Positions 1 through 8,524 of a DNA stretch of 44,604 nt are shown piece after piece. A program made the position numbers and the translations under genes. The first letter of the stretch is position 1, and the number at the start of each line of letters is the position of its first letter. Origin of the DNA: Dehalococcoidia bacterium (lineage in GTDB: Bacteria; Chloroflexota; Dehalococcoidia; UBA2979); the NCBI GenBank assembly GCA_019694855.1, contig JAIBBD010000013.1, forward strand, positions 1-44,604, in the 5' to 3' direction. The notes below the pieces were generated by a model. It had not been told where the DNA came from and ran no database searches. It saw only the letters and a program-made list of their open reading frames with translations.

Positions 1-1151
1 ACCCGCGCCCCGCGCGCGAGCGGCTGCAGCGTAGCGACGAACGGCCCCGTCGAGTGCACGATGCCGTCGTACGTCTTCTCGCCTCGCACCAGCCCGCCCA
101 TCGCGCGCCACACCCGGTCCGAGTGCCGCGCCAGCCACGAGAACGGCCCGGGCGCGGCGTGGAAGATCTCCATCAGCGCCCGCGACGCCACCAGGTCGGG
201 GAGCAGCTCTCGCTCCACCGCCAGCTGGTACCCCGACAGGCTGCTTGCCCGCCCCTCGAGGTAGTCGACGGCCGCCGGCGCCACCGCCACCCCGGACGCA
301 ATCGCCGCGTAGATGCCCTCCCCCGACAACGGGTCGACGAGACCCGCCGCGTCCCCGATCACGGCCGCCGCGAGGCCCGCCACGTCGGTGCCCGGCCGCT
401 GCATGGGGAGGTGGTGGCCGCGCAGGTTGGTCAGCATCGACGCCTCCCAGCCGAACGAGCGCGCGTACGCCTCGAGCGAGTCGCGCAGCTGCCCGCCCAC
501 GACCGCCTTCCACCCACCGACGCCCACATTGATGTGGTCGCCCTTGGGAAACAGCCAGCCATAGCCCCCGGGGAGCCAGCCGAGCGAGAGCGCGACCTTG
601 CCGGCCAGCCACGGCGGCGGACCATCCGGGCAAGGCAGGTTCCCCTCGAGGGCGACCGCGCTCTCCAGCGGGTGGTCGAACCCCAGGTGCGTCCCCACGA
701 CGCCGTTCGCGCCGTCCGCGCCGATCACCACGCGCGCCCGCACCTCGCTGCCGTCGGCGAGGCGCACCTCGAAGTCCTCGGCCGTGCCGGTCAACTCCCG
801 CACCGCGAGGCCGTCACGAAACTCCGCCCCCGCCTCCTGCGCCCGCTCCGCGAGGAACGCATCGAGGCGGCGGCGCTGCGTCATGAACGTCAGCGGTGCG
901 CCCGACTCGCGCACCTTCGTCTTGCCGTTCGGCCCCTGCAGGATTGCGCCGGTGACGACGTGCTCGACGACCGGCTCGATGTCGAACGGCAACAGGCCCG
1001 CACAGCGCACCGTGACCCCGCCGCCGCAGGGCTTGTCCCGCGGGAACTTCGCCCGGTCGACGAGCAGTACCTCGTGCCCGCGCCGCGCGATCTCGCGCGC
1101 CGCGGTGCTCCCGGCCGGCCCGGCCCCGACGACGATGACCTCGCGTTGCAT
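1..1151 (-). CDS. Geranylgeranyl reductase-family FAD-dependent oxidoreductase (3' end off the window)
   Basis: The minus-strand reading frame opens at the ATG whose complement is 1149-1151 and runs off the left edge, so the C-terminus is missing. Residues 4-18 read EVIVVGAGPAGSTAA, the dinucleotide-binding GxGxxG motif. A CGGG cluster follows about 30 residues later, as in geranylgeranyl/digeranylgeranyl reductases. A second FAD motif, GDAAGLVDPLSGEGI, lies about two thirds of the way along. Members of the family reduce isoprenoid chains of lipids or quinones, or act as related flavin monooxygenases. The substrate cannot be told from sequence. The gene is divergent from the small gene at 1252, with about 100 bases between them. 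Confidence 0.85.
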   Translation of the reverse strand, partial: MQREVIVVGAGPAGSTAAREIARRGHEVLLVDRAKFPRDKPCGGGVTVRCAGLLPFDIEPVVEHVVTGAILQGPNGKTKVRESGAPLTFMTQRRRLDAFLAERAQEAGAEFRDGLAVRELTGTAEDFEVRLADGSEVRARVVIGADGANGVVGTHLGFDHPLESAVALEGNLPCPDGPPPWLAGKVALSLGWLPGGYGWLFPKGDHINVGVGGWKAVVGGQLRDSLEAYARSFGWEASMLTNLRGHHLPMQRPGTDVAGLAAAVIGDAAGLVDPLSGEGIYAAIASGVAVAPAAVDYLEGRASSLSGYQLAVERELLPDLVASRALMEIFHAAPGPFSWLARHSDRVWRAMGGLVRGEKTYDGIVHSTGPFVATLQPLARGAR

Positions 1152-1251
1152 CCCCTCGATGCTACGACGCCCCTCGACTGCGGTCGCGACTCGGCGCCTT
1201 CCGACCGCCCTCGAGATGCTACGCTCCTTCCTGCGCCCCAGGAGGTTCCGC

Positions 1252-1476
1252 ATGCGAGAACAGCTCATCAGCCTGCTCGCCGAGCGCATCGGCCTGAACG
1301 AAGACCAGGCGGGCCAGGCCGTCGATACCATCCTCGGCTTCGTCCAGGAGAACCCCCAGCAGCTCCTCGGCCTCCTGGGCGGCAATTCCGAGCAGCTCGC
1401 GAGCCTCCTCGGTGACAACCCGCCCGTCGACCTCGACGATCTCACGGGGTCGCTCGGCAAGCTCTTCGGCGGCTAG
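1252..1476 (+). CDS. Small conserved-looking protein, 74 aa, unknown function
   Basis: A short frame starting at ATG 1252 with a near-perfect Shine-Dalgarno (AGGAGGT at 1240-1246) and ending in TAG at 1474-1476. The product is predicted helical and acidic, rich in Leu, Gln and Asn, with a repeated 'xxLLGxNxxQL' flavour (QQLLGLLGGN, EQLASLLGDN). No signal peptide or membrane segment is visible. A longer in-frame extension upstream has no ribosome-binding site and overlaps the divergent reductase, so I reject it. The stop is 11 bases before the following thioesterase, suggesting co-transcription. I do not recognise the family. Confidence 0.65.
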   Translation: MREQLISLLAERIGLNEDQAGQAVDTILGFVQENPQQLLGLLGGNSEQLASLLGDNPPVDLDDLTGSLGKLFGG

Positions 1477-1487
1477 GGCCCAGCGAG

Positions 1488-1919
1488 GTGGGCGCCGACA
1501 TCGACCCCGCGCTGCTTCCCTGGATCGCGCCGGAGGAGACGCCGTTCTGGCGCTACCTCGGCATCCGCTTCGTGGAGGCCGAGGGGGGCCGCGCCGTCGT
1601 TGCGATGGCGATGCGTCCAGAGTTCGGCACCGTGAACCGCCCCGACGTCGTCCACGGCGGCGCCATCGCGACCCTCATCGACGCCGCCGCCGGCACTGCC
1701 GTCCGCACCATCCGCTCCGCCGACGAGCCCGCCTGGCGAGGCATGTCCACGACCGACCTCAACATCAGCTACCTCGACGCCGCCACCTCGGACCTCACCG
1801 CCGAGGGCCGCGTGCTCCGCTCGGGCCGCACCATCGCCTGGGCCCAGGTCGACGTGCGTGACGCCAAGGGCGTCCTCGTCGCCGTCGGCCGCGTCACCGC
1901 CGCCATCCGCCGCGCCTGA
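1488..1919 (+). CDS. PaaI-type hotdog-fold thioesterase
   Basis: A 143-aa protein starting at GTG 1488. The segment NRPDVVHGGAIATLIDAA (about residues 46-63) is the diagnostic hotdog signature, in which HGG and the following helix form the acyl-CoA site of PaaI/acyl-CoA thioesterase II-like enzymes. A C-terminal strand pattern (GRTIAWAQVDVRDAKG) completes the fold. Family members hydrolyse aryl- or acyl-CoA esters in the cytoplasm; the actual substrate is unknown. It follows the 74-aa gene by 11 bases and precedes the flippase-like gene by 57 bases. Confidence 0.85.
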   Translation: MGADIDPALLPWIAPEETPFWRYLGIRFVEAEGGRAVVAMAMRPEFGTVNRPDVVHGGAIATLIDAAAGTAVRTIRSADEPAWRGMSTTDLNISYLDAATSDLTAEGRVLRSGRTIAWAQVDVRDAKGVLVAVGRVTAAIRRA

Positions 1920-1976
1920 GCGCCACGCTGCCGCGTCACGGTATGGTGAAGCCGTACCCCTGCCGCGAGGAGGCCC

Positions 1977-2984
1977 GTGCGCTTTCGATCCGTCCGCACG
2001 CTGCTCGCGCTCCAGCTGCTCCTCAGCATCGGCACGCTGGCGCTGTTGTTCTGGCGCGTCGACATCGTCGGCGCCGTCCGCCAGTTGCCGGACGTGCGCT
2101 ACGGCTGGCTGGTACCCGGCCTGCTCATGTTCACCGCCTCGAAGGGGATCCACGCCTACCGCTGGCGCTACTTCCTGCGCCACCACCAGGAGATCCCCAC
2201 GCGGCACCTCTTCGCGCTCTTCCTGGTCTCGAACCTCGCGAACGCGGTCATTCCCTTTCGCGCCGGTGACCTCCTCCGCATCGAGCTGCCCAACCGCCGC
2301 TTCGGGGTCGCCCGCGCCGAGATGGCGAGCACCGTCCTCGTCGTCGAGTCGCTCCTCGATGGCGTGACCTTCGTCATCCTGTTGACGACGGGCATCGCCC
2401 TGCTCGACCTCCCCGAGGTGTTGCGCTCCACCCTGCTCACGCTCGCGGTGATTGTGCTGTCGATCTTCGCGGTCACCGTCCTCGCCGCCCGTTACGGCAC
2501 CGCCTGGGACCCAACGCACAGCCGCGTGTTGCGGCCCGTCCCGGCGCGCGCGCGCCCGTTCATCGGCCGCCGCTTCGTCGAGACTGTCGCCGGCCTCGCC
2601 TCGCTGCGCACGACGAGCGCCACGGCGGTCGCCATCGGCATCTCGATCTGCGCCTGGGTCACCGAGGTGGGCGTCTACTGGTTCATCGGCCACGCTTTCG
2701 GCCTCGGCATGACCGTCGCGGAGGCCCTCGTCGTTACCATCGCGGCGAACCTCGCCGTCGCCGTCCCCGTGACGCCGTGGAACGTCGGCCCCTACGAAGT
2801 CGTGGTCACCGAGGCGCTTGTGGCCATGGGCGCCCCGCGCGACACCGCCTCCGGCTACGCCATCGGCTCGCACTTGCTGCTGCTCGCCTGGATCGGCGTC
2901 ACCGGCTTCGTCGCGATGTGGTCGCTCGACCTCAGCCTGCGTGACCTCGTGCACCGATCCGCGCAGGCGCCGCCCGCCGCCTGA
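1977..2984 (+). CDS. Flippase-like integral membrane protein (lysylphosphatidylglycerol synthase TM-region family)
   Basis: A 335-aa multi-pass protein starting at GTG 1977 behind GAGGAGG. About eight hydrophobic segments are visible, beginning with LLALQLLLSIGTLALLFW near the N-terminus. The loop NLANAVIPFRAGDLLRIE (about residues 80-97) and the later PVTPWNVGPYEVVVTEAL (about 262-279) are typical of the UPF0104/COG0392 family, which includes the membrane domain of MprF and the archaeal AglD group. These proteins are thought to flip or transfer lipid-linked substrates, and no soluble synthase domain is attached here. Substrate not predictable. Confidence 0.8.
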   Translation: MRFRSVRTLLALQLLLSIGTLALLFWRVDIVGAVRQLPDVRYGWLVPGLLMFTASKGIHAYRWRYFLRHHQEIPTRHLFALFLVSNLANAVIPFRAGDLLRIELPNRRFGVARAEMASTVLVVESLLDGVTFVILLTTGIALLDLPEVLRSTLLTLAVIVLSIFAVTVLAARYGTAWDPTHSRVLRPVPARARPFIGRRFVETVAGLASLRTTSATAVAIGISICAWVTEVGVYWFIGHAFGLGMTVAEALVVTIAANLAVAVPVTPWNVGPYEVVVTEALVAMGAPRDTASGYAIGSHLLLLAWIGVTGFVAMWSLDLSLRDLVHRSAQAPPAA

Positions 2985-3016
2985 CCGCCGTCGAGGCGCC
3001 CCGGACCTCGCCGCCC

Positions 3017-3715
3017 TTACACCTCGCTGCGCAGATACGCCGTCGACAGTGCGTCGGCGTACTCGTTCCACCGCGAGCCGTCGTGCGCGCGGATCCACTG
3101 GATGCGCGCCCGCGGCCGTGCCTTGGCGAGCGCGTACGCCTCCTGCACCAGCTCGAGGTTCTTCACCTCGCCGGTCGTGCGCTTCCAGCCTCGGCGCTCC
3201 CAGCCCGCCGCCCACTGCGTGAGCGTCTGCACCACCAGCCGGCTGTCCGAGTAGACGTCGCCGGCCTCGCCCGGGCCGAGCATGCGCAGCCCGGCGATCA
3301 TCGCCGTCAGCTCCATGCGGTTGTTCGTCGTCGCGGCCTCGGCGCCGTGCTCCTCGACGACGACGCGCCCGCCCTCGACGCGCACCGCGCCCCAGCCGCC
3401 TGGCCCCGGGTTGCCGCTGCACGACCCGTCCGTGAACACACCGGTGTCCGGCCCGGCCACGTACCGTTCGAGGATCTGCGCCGTGGTCAGCAGCTGCGAA
3501 CGGGTCGCCGAGTTGCCACGCGGGCCGCCCGAGGCCGGCGCGAGGCCGCCTCGCCCACCAGCGAGTCTGCTGCTACCCCTCGGCGCCTTCGAGCCGCCGG
3601 CGCCCCGGCAACGCATACACAGCTTCGGCGTCCAGTTCGGGTACTTGGCGAGCGTCGCGGCCGGCAGCTCGAAGGCGTCGCCGCAGCGCTCACAGGTGAA
3701 TCGAGGGCTCGTCAT
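3017..3715 (-). CDS. Ribonuclease HI with N-terminal zinc ribbon
   Basis: A protein of about 232 aa. The first 40 residues hold two CxxC pairs (C8, C11 and C33, C36), a zinc-ribbon-like module. A Gly/Arg/Ser-rich linker leads to an RNase H domain from about residue 90. All four catalytic acidic residues are visible in context: Asp in FTDGSCSGNPG, Glu in NNRMELTAM, Asp in YSDSRLVVQ and Asp in NEYADALS, plus the His of RAHDG. RNase HI removes the RNA strand of RNA-DNA hybrids, such as R-loops and primers. Classical RNase HI lacks the Cys module, which may add nucleic-acid binding. It lies 25 bases downstream of the secreted-protein gene on the same strand. Confidence 0.9.
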   Translation of the reverse strand: MTSPRFTCERCGDAFELPAATLAKYPNWTPKLCMRCRGAGGSKAPRGSSRLAGGRGGLAPASGGPRGNSATRSQLLTTAQILERYVAGPDTGVFTDGSCSGNPGPGGWGAVRVEGGRVVVEEHGAEAATTNNRMELTAMIAGLRMLGPGEAGDVYSDSRLVVQTLTQWAAGWERRGWKRTTGEVKNLELVQEAYALAKARPRARIQWIRAHDGSRWNEYADALSTAYLRSEV

Positions 3716-3740
3716 CGTCGAATCGTACGGCGCGGCCGTG

Positions 3741-5240
3741 CTACTCGATGCTCACGCCGCCGTACAAGAGTACCCGGTCGCCGCTGAAGACTTCGGTCTC
3801 GATGTTGGCGACGACGACCACGGGCTCATCCGAAACGACGATCGCGCTGCCCACCCAGCCATCGGGCAGGCCCGCGTCGTCCCACTGCCGCAGCGTCGCC
3901 TGGCCCTCGACGGTCACCGGGCCGAACAGTCGCCCGTTCGGGAACTCCTTGGAGTAGTAGATGACCCGCACATGGGCGGTCGATCCATCGAACGTCAGCA
4001 CCCGCAACGAGGAGTTCCACCCATCGTGATCCCCGAATGGCCCGTAGTTCTTGTTCACCACCGGCAGCATGACCTGGCGCGAGGCGGCCTCGGTCGTCAG
4101 GCCTCGGTAGTTGTCGAGTGAGCCGTCGGTGTCGCGCCGCTGCACGACCACTGCGATCGGGCTCGTCGCCTGCAGGCGCACCGTGCCGCGGAAGTTCGGG
4201 GGCAGGTCCTGGTCGTCCGGCAGGCAACCCGCGACGCCGGAGAGCGCCTGGTCACAGGTGAGCGCCGAGGTAACCACGACGTCGTGCTCAATCTCGACCG
4301 CCTCGCCGGCGTCGTTCGTCCCTTCGTATCGCAACGTCACCTGGTTCGCCGAACCGGGAGACGCGTTCAGGATGCGGAAGCGCGTCGACCACGTACTGCC
4401 CCGGTCCGAGGCGTTGCGGTCGATCTGTGGCAGTGCGACCGTCCCGGTCACCTCGTCAGGGCCAATCCCGCGATACGTGGCGAGGCCCGCGCCGTTGCGG
4501 TCGCGCGTGTCGACCGTGGCCGCCAGTGTCTGCGCCGAGGCGGCGACGCCGCTCCCCGTCGCCAGCGCCCGCACGATCGCCGCCCCCTCGAAGTTCGCGA
4601 CCGGCAGGTTCGTCTCGTCGCGCAGCAGGGTGCCGTGCGCCGGCACACGCTCGCCGCCGTTGGGGCAGCCAGCCGTCGGAGCGGGCGGGTCCACCGCCGT
4701 CGCCCCCGAGGCGCCCTCGGCCCAGTACTCGATCTGCACGCACGCGTCCGCGCCGTCACTCGAGTTCTGTACGGAAATGCGCGAGGCATAGCCGGCGTTG
4801 TTCTGCACCACCGGCAAGTACAGCGTCGGAGTCCCGTGCCCGAGCTTTAGCGTGTCGCCAGCGATCTGGAACTGATCGCCCTTGAACACGTCACGCGCGA
4901 GGAGCGCCACGAACGGCTGGTCCGCCGTCACGAAGGCCGACCCTCGATACCCGCCCGCGAGGCCGCCGAACCCCTGTTGGAAGAACGACCAGCCGAAGCC
5001 AGGCTGGATGGCGCCGCAGCCGCCGTCCGGACAGCCGTCCGTTGCCACCTGGTGGCCAGCGAGGTCATAGAAAGTCACGTCGACCGTCGCGGGCTGCCCA
5101 CCGAGGTTCTGCACCCGGATCCACGAGTTTTCCTCGCCCAGACCGAGCGACTGGGCGTCGAGCGACGGCCTCGCCGCGACGAGGGCCGCCACAGCGGTCA
5201 TCACGAGCAGCAGCGCTACGAGGGTGAGGCGGCGAGGCAC
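3741..5240 (-). CDS. Secreted beta-rich protein of unknown function, 499 aa
   Basis: I place the start at the GTG complementary to 5238-5240, preceded by GGAAGGCGAG, because the open frame otherwise runs through tRNA-Pro. The N-terminus PRRLTLVALLLVMTAVAALVAA is a signal peptide or anchor. The rest is a series of short beta-rich repeats of about 130 residues with recurring themes: 'WIRVQNLG / SRISVQNSS / TRFRILNAS / SSLRVLTFD' strands, each followed by 'G..YRG.A.V...P.V..' segments. These repeats resemble bacterial Ig-like or jelly-roll surface modules. Paired Cys residues suggest disulfides. It is probably exported to the cell surface; no catalytic motif is seen. Confidence 0.7.
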   Translation of the reverse strand: MPRRLTLVALLLVMTAVAALVAARPSLDAQSLGLGEENSWIRVQNLGGQPATVDVTFYDLAGHQVATDGCPDGGCGAIQPGFGWSFFQQGFGGLAGGYRGSAFVTADQPFVALLARDVFKGDQFQIAGDTLKLGHGTPTLYLPVVQNNAGYASRISVQNSSDGADACVQIEYWAEGASGATAVDPPAPTAGCPNGGERVPAHGTLLRDETNLPVANFEGAAIVRALATGSGVAASAQTLAATVDTRDRNGAGLATYRGIGPDEVTGTVALPQIDRNASDRGSTWSTRFRILNASPGSANQVTLRYEGTNDAGEAVEIEHDVVVTSALTCDQALSGVAGCLPDDQDLPPNFRGTVRLQATSPIAVVVQRRDTDGSLDNYRGLTTEAASRQVMLPVVNKNYGPFGDHDGWNSSLRVLTFDGSTAHVRVIYYSKEFPNGRLFGPVTVEGQATLRQWDDAGLPDGWVGSAIVVSDEPVVVVANIETEVFSGDRVLLYGGVSIE

Positions 5241-5351
5241 GCCTCGCCTTCCGGGTGACACCAGCAACGGCCTTTCGCACCCGCCGCCCCGATCATACCC
5301 GCGCCACCCGGCGTGTCCACCACGCTCGGCGTGGGCGGCGTCGCGCGCGTC

Positions 5352-5381
5352 TCGACACAACGCCAAGGCGGGCTGTACCAT
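5352..5381 (+). promoter_or_regulatory. Candidate promoter for tRNA-Pro
   Basis: TCGACA (5352-5357) and TACCAT (5376-5381) are separated by 18 bases and lie about 30 bases upstream of the tRNA. TACCAT recurs as a -10-like hexamer in this window (also 34064-34069). Confidence 0.45.
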
Positions 5382-5411
5382 GCTCGCTCGACGCGGACGG
5401 CGCGCCGCACC

Positions 5412-5488
5412 CGGGGTGTAGCTCAGCTTGGTAGAGCGCGTCGTTCGGGACGACGAGGCCCGCAGTTCGAATCTGCGCACCCCGACCA
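5412..5488 (+). tRNA. tRNA-Pro (anticodon CGG)
   Basis: A full cloverleaf can be drawn. The acceptor is CGGGGTG (5412-5418) with CACCCCG (5478-5484). The D-arm is GCTC/GAGC. The anticodon stem CGTCG/CGACG encloses loop TTCGGGA, giving anticodon CGG. The T-arm is CGCAG-TTCGAAT-CTGCG. Discriminator A and an encoded CCA (5486-5488) follow. The 239 bases from 5489 to 5727 hold no gene I can support. Confidence 0.95.
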
Positions 5489-5727
5489 CCTTCTCCCCGA
5501 AAGAGAGCCTCCCCGGTGGATTCCGGCGGAACGAGCCCCGCAACCGCGTCCAACCGGCGCCAGGACGTTCCTGCTCACGGGAACGCGCCCCGGCAGCGCA
5601 CTTGCAACGCATTTGCAACCATCCGAGAGAAACCTTTCTCCGGAAACGGACGTTCTAGTTACGTTCGGACTGAGAACATGACCGTCACGGGCGGCGCTGG
5701 CAGTCCGAGAAGGCGGGTACAGCACAG

Positions 5728-6675
5728 ATGGTTCAGACGATGAAGCGCTCTCGGAAGCAGCGGATCGACGCTGCCATTGCCTACGCTCTCGACCGGCGCT
5801 GGGACCTGGCGGCGGCCGAGAACCGCTCGCTGCTCGAGGAGTTCCCCGACGACCTCGAGGCGGCCAACCGCCTCGGCAAGGCCCTCACCGAGCTCGGCGA
5901 CCTCGATGGCGCCGCCGCGGCCTACCAGCGCTCGCTCGAGCTCGACTCCACCAACGTCATCGCGCGCCGCAACCTCAGCCGCATCGAGGAGATGCGCGGG
6001 TCGGCCGCCAAGCGCCGACCGGCGAAACGCGCCTCGACCGCAGGGGCGGCGCCCACCCCGGCGGTCCGCCCTCACTCGCTTATCGAGGAGTCCGGCAAGT
6101 CCGCTGAGTTCGAACTGATCGAACCCAGCGCGCAGGGGCTACGTCGCGCCTCAGCGGGTGAGCCCGCCGAGCTCGTCCCGACCGCGCGCGGCATCTCGGT
6201 CCAGACTGCGGGCGGCGTCGTCCTCGGCCGCATCGAGACCCGCGCCGGCCTCCGCCTCAAGCGCCTCATCGAGGGCGGCAACCGCTACGCCGCCGTCATC
6301 CGCCGCGTCAGCGACACCGAGGGCTCCATCTACGTCCGCGAGACCTACCGCGACCCGTCGCTCGTCGACCAGCCCTCGTTCCTGCCGCCGGCCACCTCGG
6401 CCCGGCGTCGGCTGACGCCGCGCGCTTACACGAAGTCCTCGATCGTCCGCTATGGGGGCGAGGGCCTCGACGGCGACGAGATCGAGGACGACGAGGGCGA
6501 AGGCGGCTGGACACCGCGCCCTCGCCGCGGCGAAGACGACGAGTTCGAAGACGCCGGCTTCTCCGACTCCGACGCCGAAGACGATGGCGAAGCACTCCAG
6601 GACGACGACGATGACGACATCATCGTCGCCGAGGATGACGACGAGCCCATCGTCGACGACGACGAGGAGATGTAG
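5728..6675 (+). CDS. Tetratricopeptide-repeat protein with long acidic tail
   Basis: A 315-aa cytoplasmic protein. The first 90 residues contain two TPR-like helical repeats (about 14-47 and 48-81), including DLEAANRLGKALTELGDLDG and AAYQRSLELD with the expected A/G/Y spacing. A Lys/Arg/Ala-rich linker and a middle globular segment follow (about 150-225; GVVLGRIETRAGLRLKRLIE). The last 90 or so residues are extremely Asp/Glu-rich, ending in runs of Asp. The start is ATG 5728; a second ATG four codons later is possible. TPRs mediate protein contacts, and the acidic tail could mimic nucleic acid or bind basic proteins. No partner is evident from neighbours. Confidence 0.75.
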   Translation: MVQTMKRSRKQRIDAAIAYALDRRWDLAAAENRSLLEEFPDDLEAANRLGKALTELGDLDGAAAAYQRSLELDSTNVIARRNLSRIEEMRGSAAKRRPAKRASTAGAAPTPAVRPHSLIEESGKSAEFELIEPSAQGLRRASAGEPAELVPTARGISVQTAGGVVLGRIETRAGLRLKRLIEGGNRYAAVIRRVSDTEGSIYVRETYRDPSLVDQPSFLPPATSARRRLTPRAYTKSSIVRYGGEGLDGDEIEDDEGEGGWTPRPRRGEDDEFEDAGFSDSDAEDDGEALQDDDDDDIIVAEDDDEPIVDDDEEM

Positions 6676-6717
6676 CGTCAGCGTTCTCCCGGCCCCGCGG
6701 CGCGGTAGGATGCGGGC

Positions 6718-7422
6718 ATGGACGAACGCCCCCGTATCCTCATCACCCGCGCCGAGGACGTCACCGGCGAACGCTGGAACGACTACGCCGACCGCGTGAC
6801 CGCCGCCGGCGGCGAGCCCGTCGCCGCCGACCTCGCCGACTGGACCGCCGGCGCCGAGCCCCCGGACTACGACGGCGTGATCGTCACCGGCGGCGTCGAC
6901 GTCGATCCCGCTCGTTACGGCGACCCGCCCAGCGCCAGCCTCGGCCCCACGAACGCAGACCGCGACGCCTTTGAGGCGGCGCTGATCGAGCACGCCCTCG
7001 ACCACGACCGCCCCGTCCTCGGCATCTGTCGCGGCCACCAGCTCTTCAACATCGTCCATGGCGGCTCGCTCCTGCAGCACATCGAGGAGCGCGAGCCCCA
7101 CCGCGCCCGCCGCGGCGAGGATGGCGGCATCGCTTCCGGCTGGCACGAGGTCGAACTGACGCCCGGCACGGTCCTCGCCGGCATCCTCGGCGACGCGCCC
7201 CTGCGCGTGAACTCCCGCCACCACCAGGCCGTTACCCCGGACCGCCTCGCCCCTGGCCTCACCGTCGCCGCCACCACCGAGGACGGCATCATCGAGGCCC
7301 TCGAGGACTCCTCGAAGCGCTGGGCGCTCTCAGTGCAATGGCACCCGGAGCGCGCGGAGATGGACGGCGAGCCCTCACGGGCCCTGTTCGAAGCGTTCGT
7401 GGGGGCGTGCAGGCGAGGTTAG
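6718..7422 (+). CDS. Gamma-glutamyl-gamma-aminobutyrate hydrolase-like class I glutamine amidotransferase (peptidase C26)
   Basis: A 234-aa protein. The sequence YDGVIVTGGVDVDPARYGD (about residues 55-73) and the nucleophile elbow GICRGHQLFN (about 101-110, Cys nucleophile) are diagnostic of the PuuD/C26 family. The catalytic His-Glu pair is in VQWHPER near residue 211. These enzymes hydrolyse gamma-glutamyl bonds, for example in putrescine catabolism, but no other puu genes are nearby, so the substrate is open. It stands alone between the TPR gene and a low-G+C gene. Confidence 0.88.
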   Translation: MDERPRILITRAEDVTGERWNDYADRVTAAGGEPVAADLADWTAGAEPPDYDGVIVTGGVDVDPARYGDPPSASLGPTNADRDAFEAALIEHALDHDRPVLGICRGHQLFNIVHGGSLLQHIEEREPHRARRGEDGGIASGWHEVELTPGTVLAGILGDAPLRVNSRHHQAVTPDRLAPGLTVAATTEDGIIEALEDSSKRWALSVQWHPERAEMDGEPSRALFEAFVGACRRG

Positions 7423-7481
7423 ACCGTATCTGGTGCAGCCGAGTCAGACGCAGACCTCGGCGGGCTTGGAGGACAGGAACG

Positions 7482-8453
7482 ATGTCGTTATACCAGCTGA
7501 GCTCTGGTGGCTTACGCCAGCTGCCCGTCACGACTTTCCAGGCCATGGGAATCAAGGAGCGCAGCGATTTGCAAGCGACGATCCGGGACTGTCCCGAGAT
7601 TCTGGGAGAAGAGCTTCTCATCATCTCGGAGGAGTTCGGTGATTGGGAGGACAGTAGCAGGAGGATCGATCTGCTTGCGCTGGACGCTCGCGGGCAGCTT
7701 GTCGTCATTGAACTAAAGCGCGATGCCCCCGGCTTCGCAGATCTCCAGGCCATTCGTTATGCTGCGATGGTCGCCAACATGACCTTCGAGAGAGTGGTCG
7801 AGACCTACGACAATTACCTACGGCTGCGCGAGCTGGAGGGAGACGCTGAGGAATCGCTGGCAACGTTCCTCCCGACGGGACCGGAGGGCGCGTCAGTCAA
7901 GACCGAGAAGCCACGAATCATCCTCGTGTCGGGCGATTTCTCTAAGGAGCGGGAGCTCACAACGGCCGCTCTGTGGCTTAACGACGTCGGCCTGGATGTC
8001 GTTTGCGTTGAGCTGAAGCCGTACGAGGTCGCTGGGCAGCCTGTTATCGACGCCAACCGAATCATTCCCGTGGCAGAAGAGGAGATCTATCGCCTTCGCC
8101 GCCGAGAGCGGACCGCAGAGGTCGCTCGGCTGATAAGCATCCCTTGGACCGCCGACGATGTCGCACGACTCAAGGCGGCCGTGACGAATCCATCAGTCCG
8201 TCTGCTCCTCGATCTCCTCTCCGCCGATCCAGCAACTTCGATCTCTTTCGCCATACTCGTAGAGCGAAGCGGGCGGTCTGTTGGACAGGTGCGGGGTGAT
8301 CTCGCTAGTCTCACGGCATTGATCAAGTCGCAGTTCGGACGCAGCAATTGGCCGATCTACATCGATTGGATTCACGGGCAGGCAAACTACCGAATCGACG
8401 AACATGTGGCGTCGTGGTGGCTTCAGGCCACCCAGCAGCCGTCGGCAGGGTGA
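7482..8453 (+). CDS. PD-(D/E)XK nuclease-like protein (DUF91/NucS-like N-terminal core)
   Basis: A 323-aa protein. The start at ATG 7482 follows GGAGG (7469-7473). The segment RIDLLALDARGQLVVIELKRD (D63, E77, K79) is a textbook PD-(D/E)XK active-site pattern, with Glu43/44 as the usual upstream acidic residue. The following GFADLQAIRYAAMVANM resembles the helix of NucS/DUF91-type and restriction-like nucleases. The C-terminal half (helical, about 210-323) I do not recognise. Codon use is clearly unlike the neighbours (TTA, AAT, GAT and A/T-ending codons are common), which suggests recent horizontal acquisition. It could be a solitary defence or repair nuclease; no methylase or helicase partner is present. 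Confidence 0.7.
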   Translation: MSLYQLSSGGLRQLPVTTFQAMGIKERSDLQATIRDCPEILGEELLIISEEFGDWEDSSRRIDLLALDARGQLVVIELKRDAPGFADLQAIRYAAMVANMTFERVVETYDNYLRLRELEGDAEESLATFLPTGPEGASVKTEKPRIILVSGDFSKERELTTAALWLNDVGLDVVCVELKPYEVAGQPVIDANRIIPVAEEEIYRLRRRERTAEVARLISIPWTADDVARLKAAVTNPSVRLLLDLLSADPATSISFAILVERSGRSVGQVRGDLASLTALIKSQFGRSNWPIYIDWIHGQANYRIDEHVASWWLQATQQPSAG

Positions 8454-8524
8454 GGCTCGGACCACGCGCGCGTCGGTCAAGGCCGTATTCAGCGTCCGCC
8501 TGTTCCGCTGGGAGTAGCCCGAGG

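Noticed and set aside
3741-5618. Longer 5' extension of the secreted protein gene through tRNA-Pro
   Set aside because: It would read across the tRNA and has no signal peptide at its start; the GTG at 5240 has a ribosome-binding site and a signal peptide.
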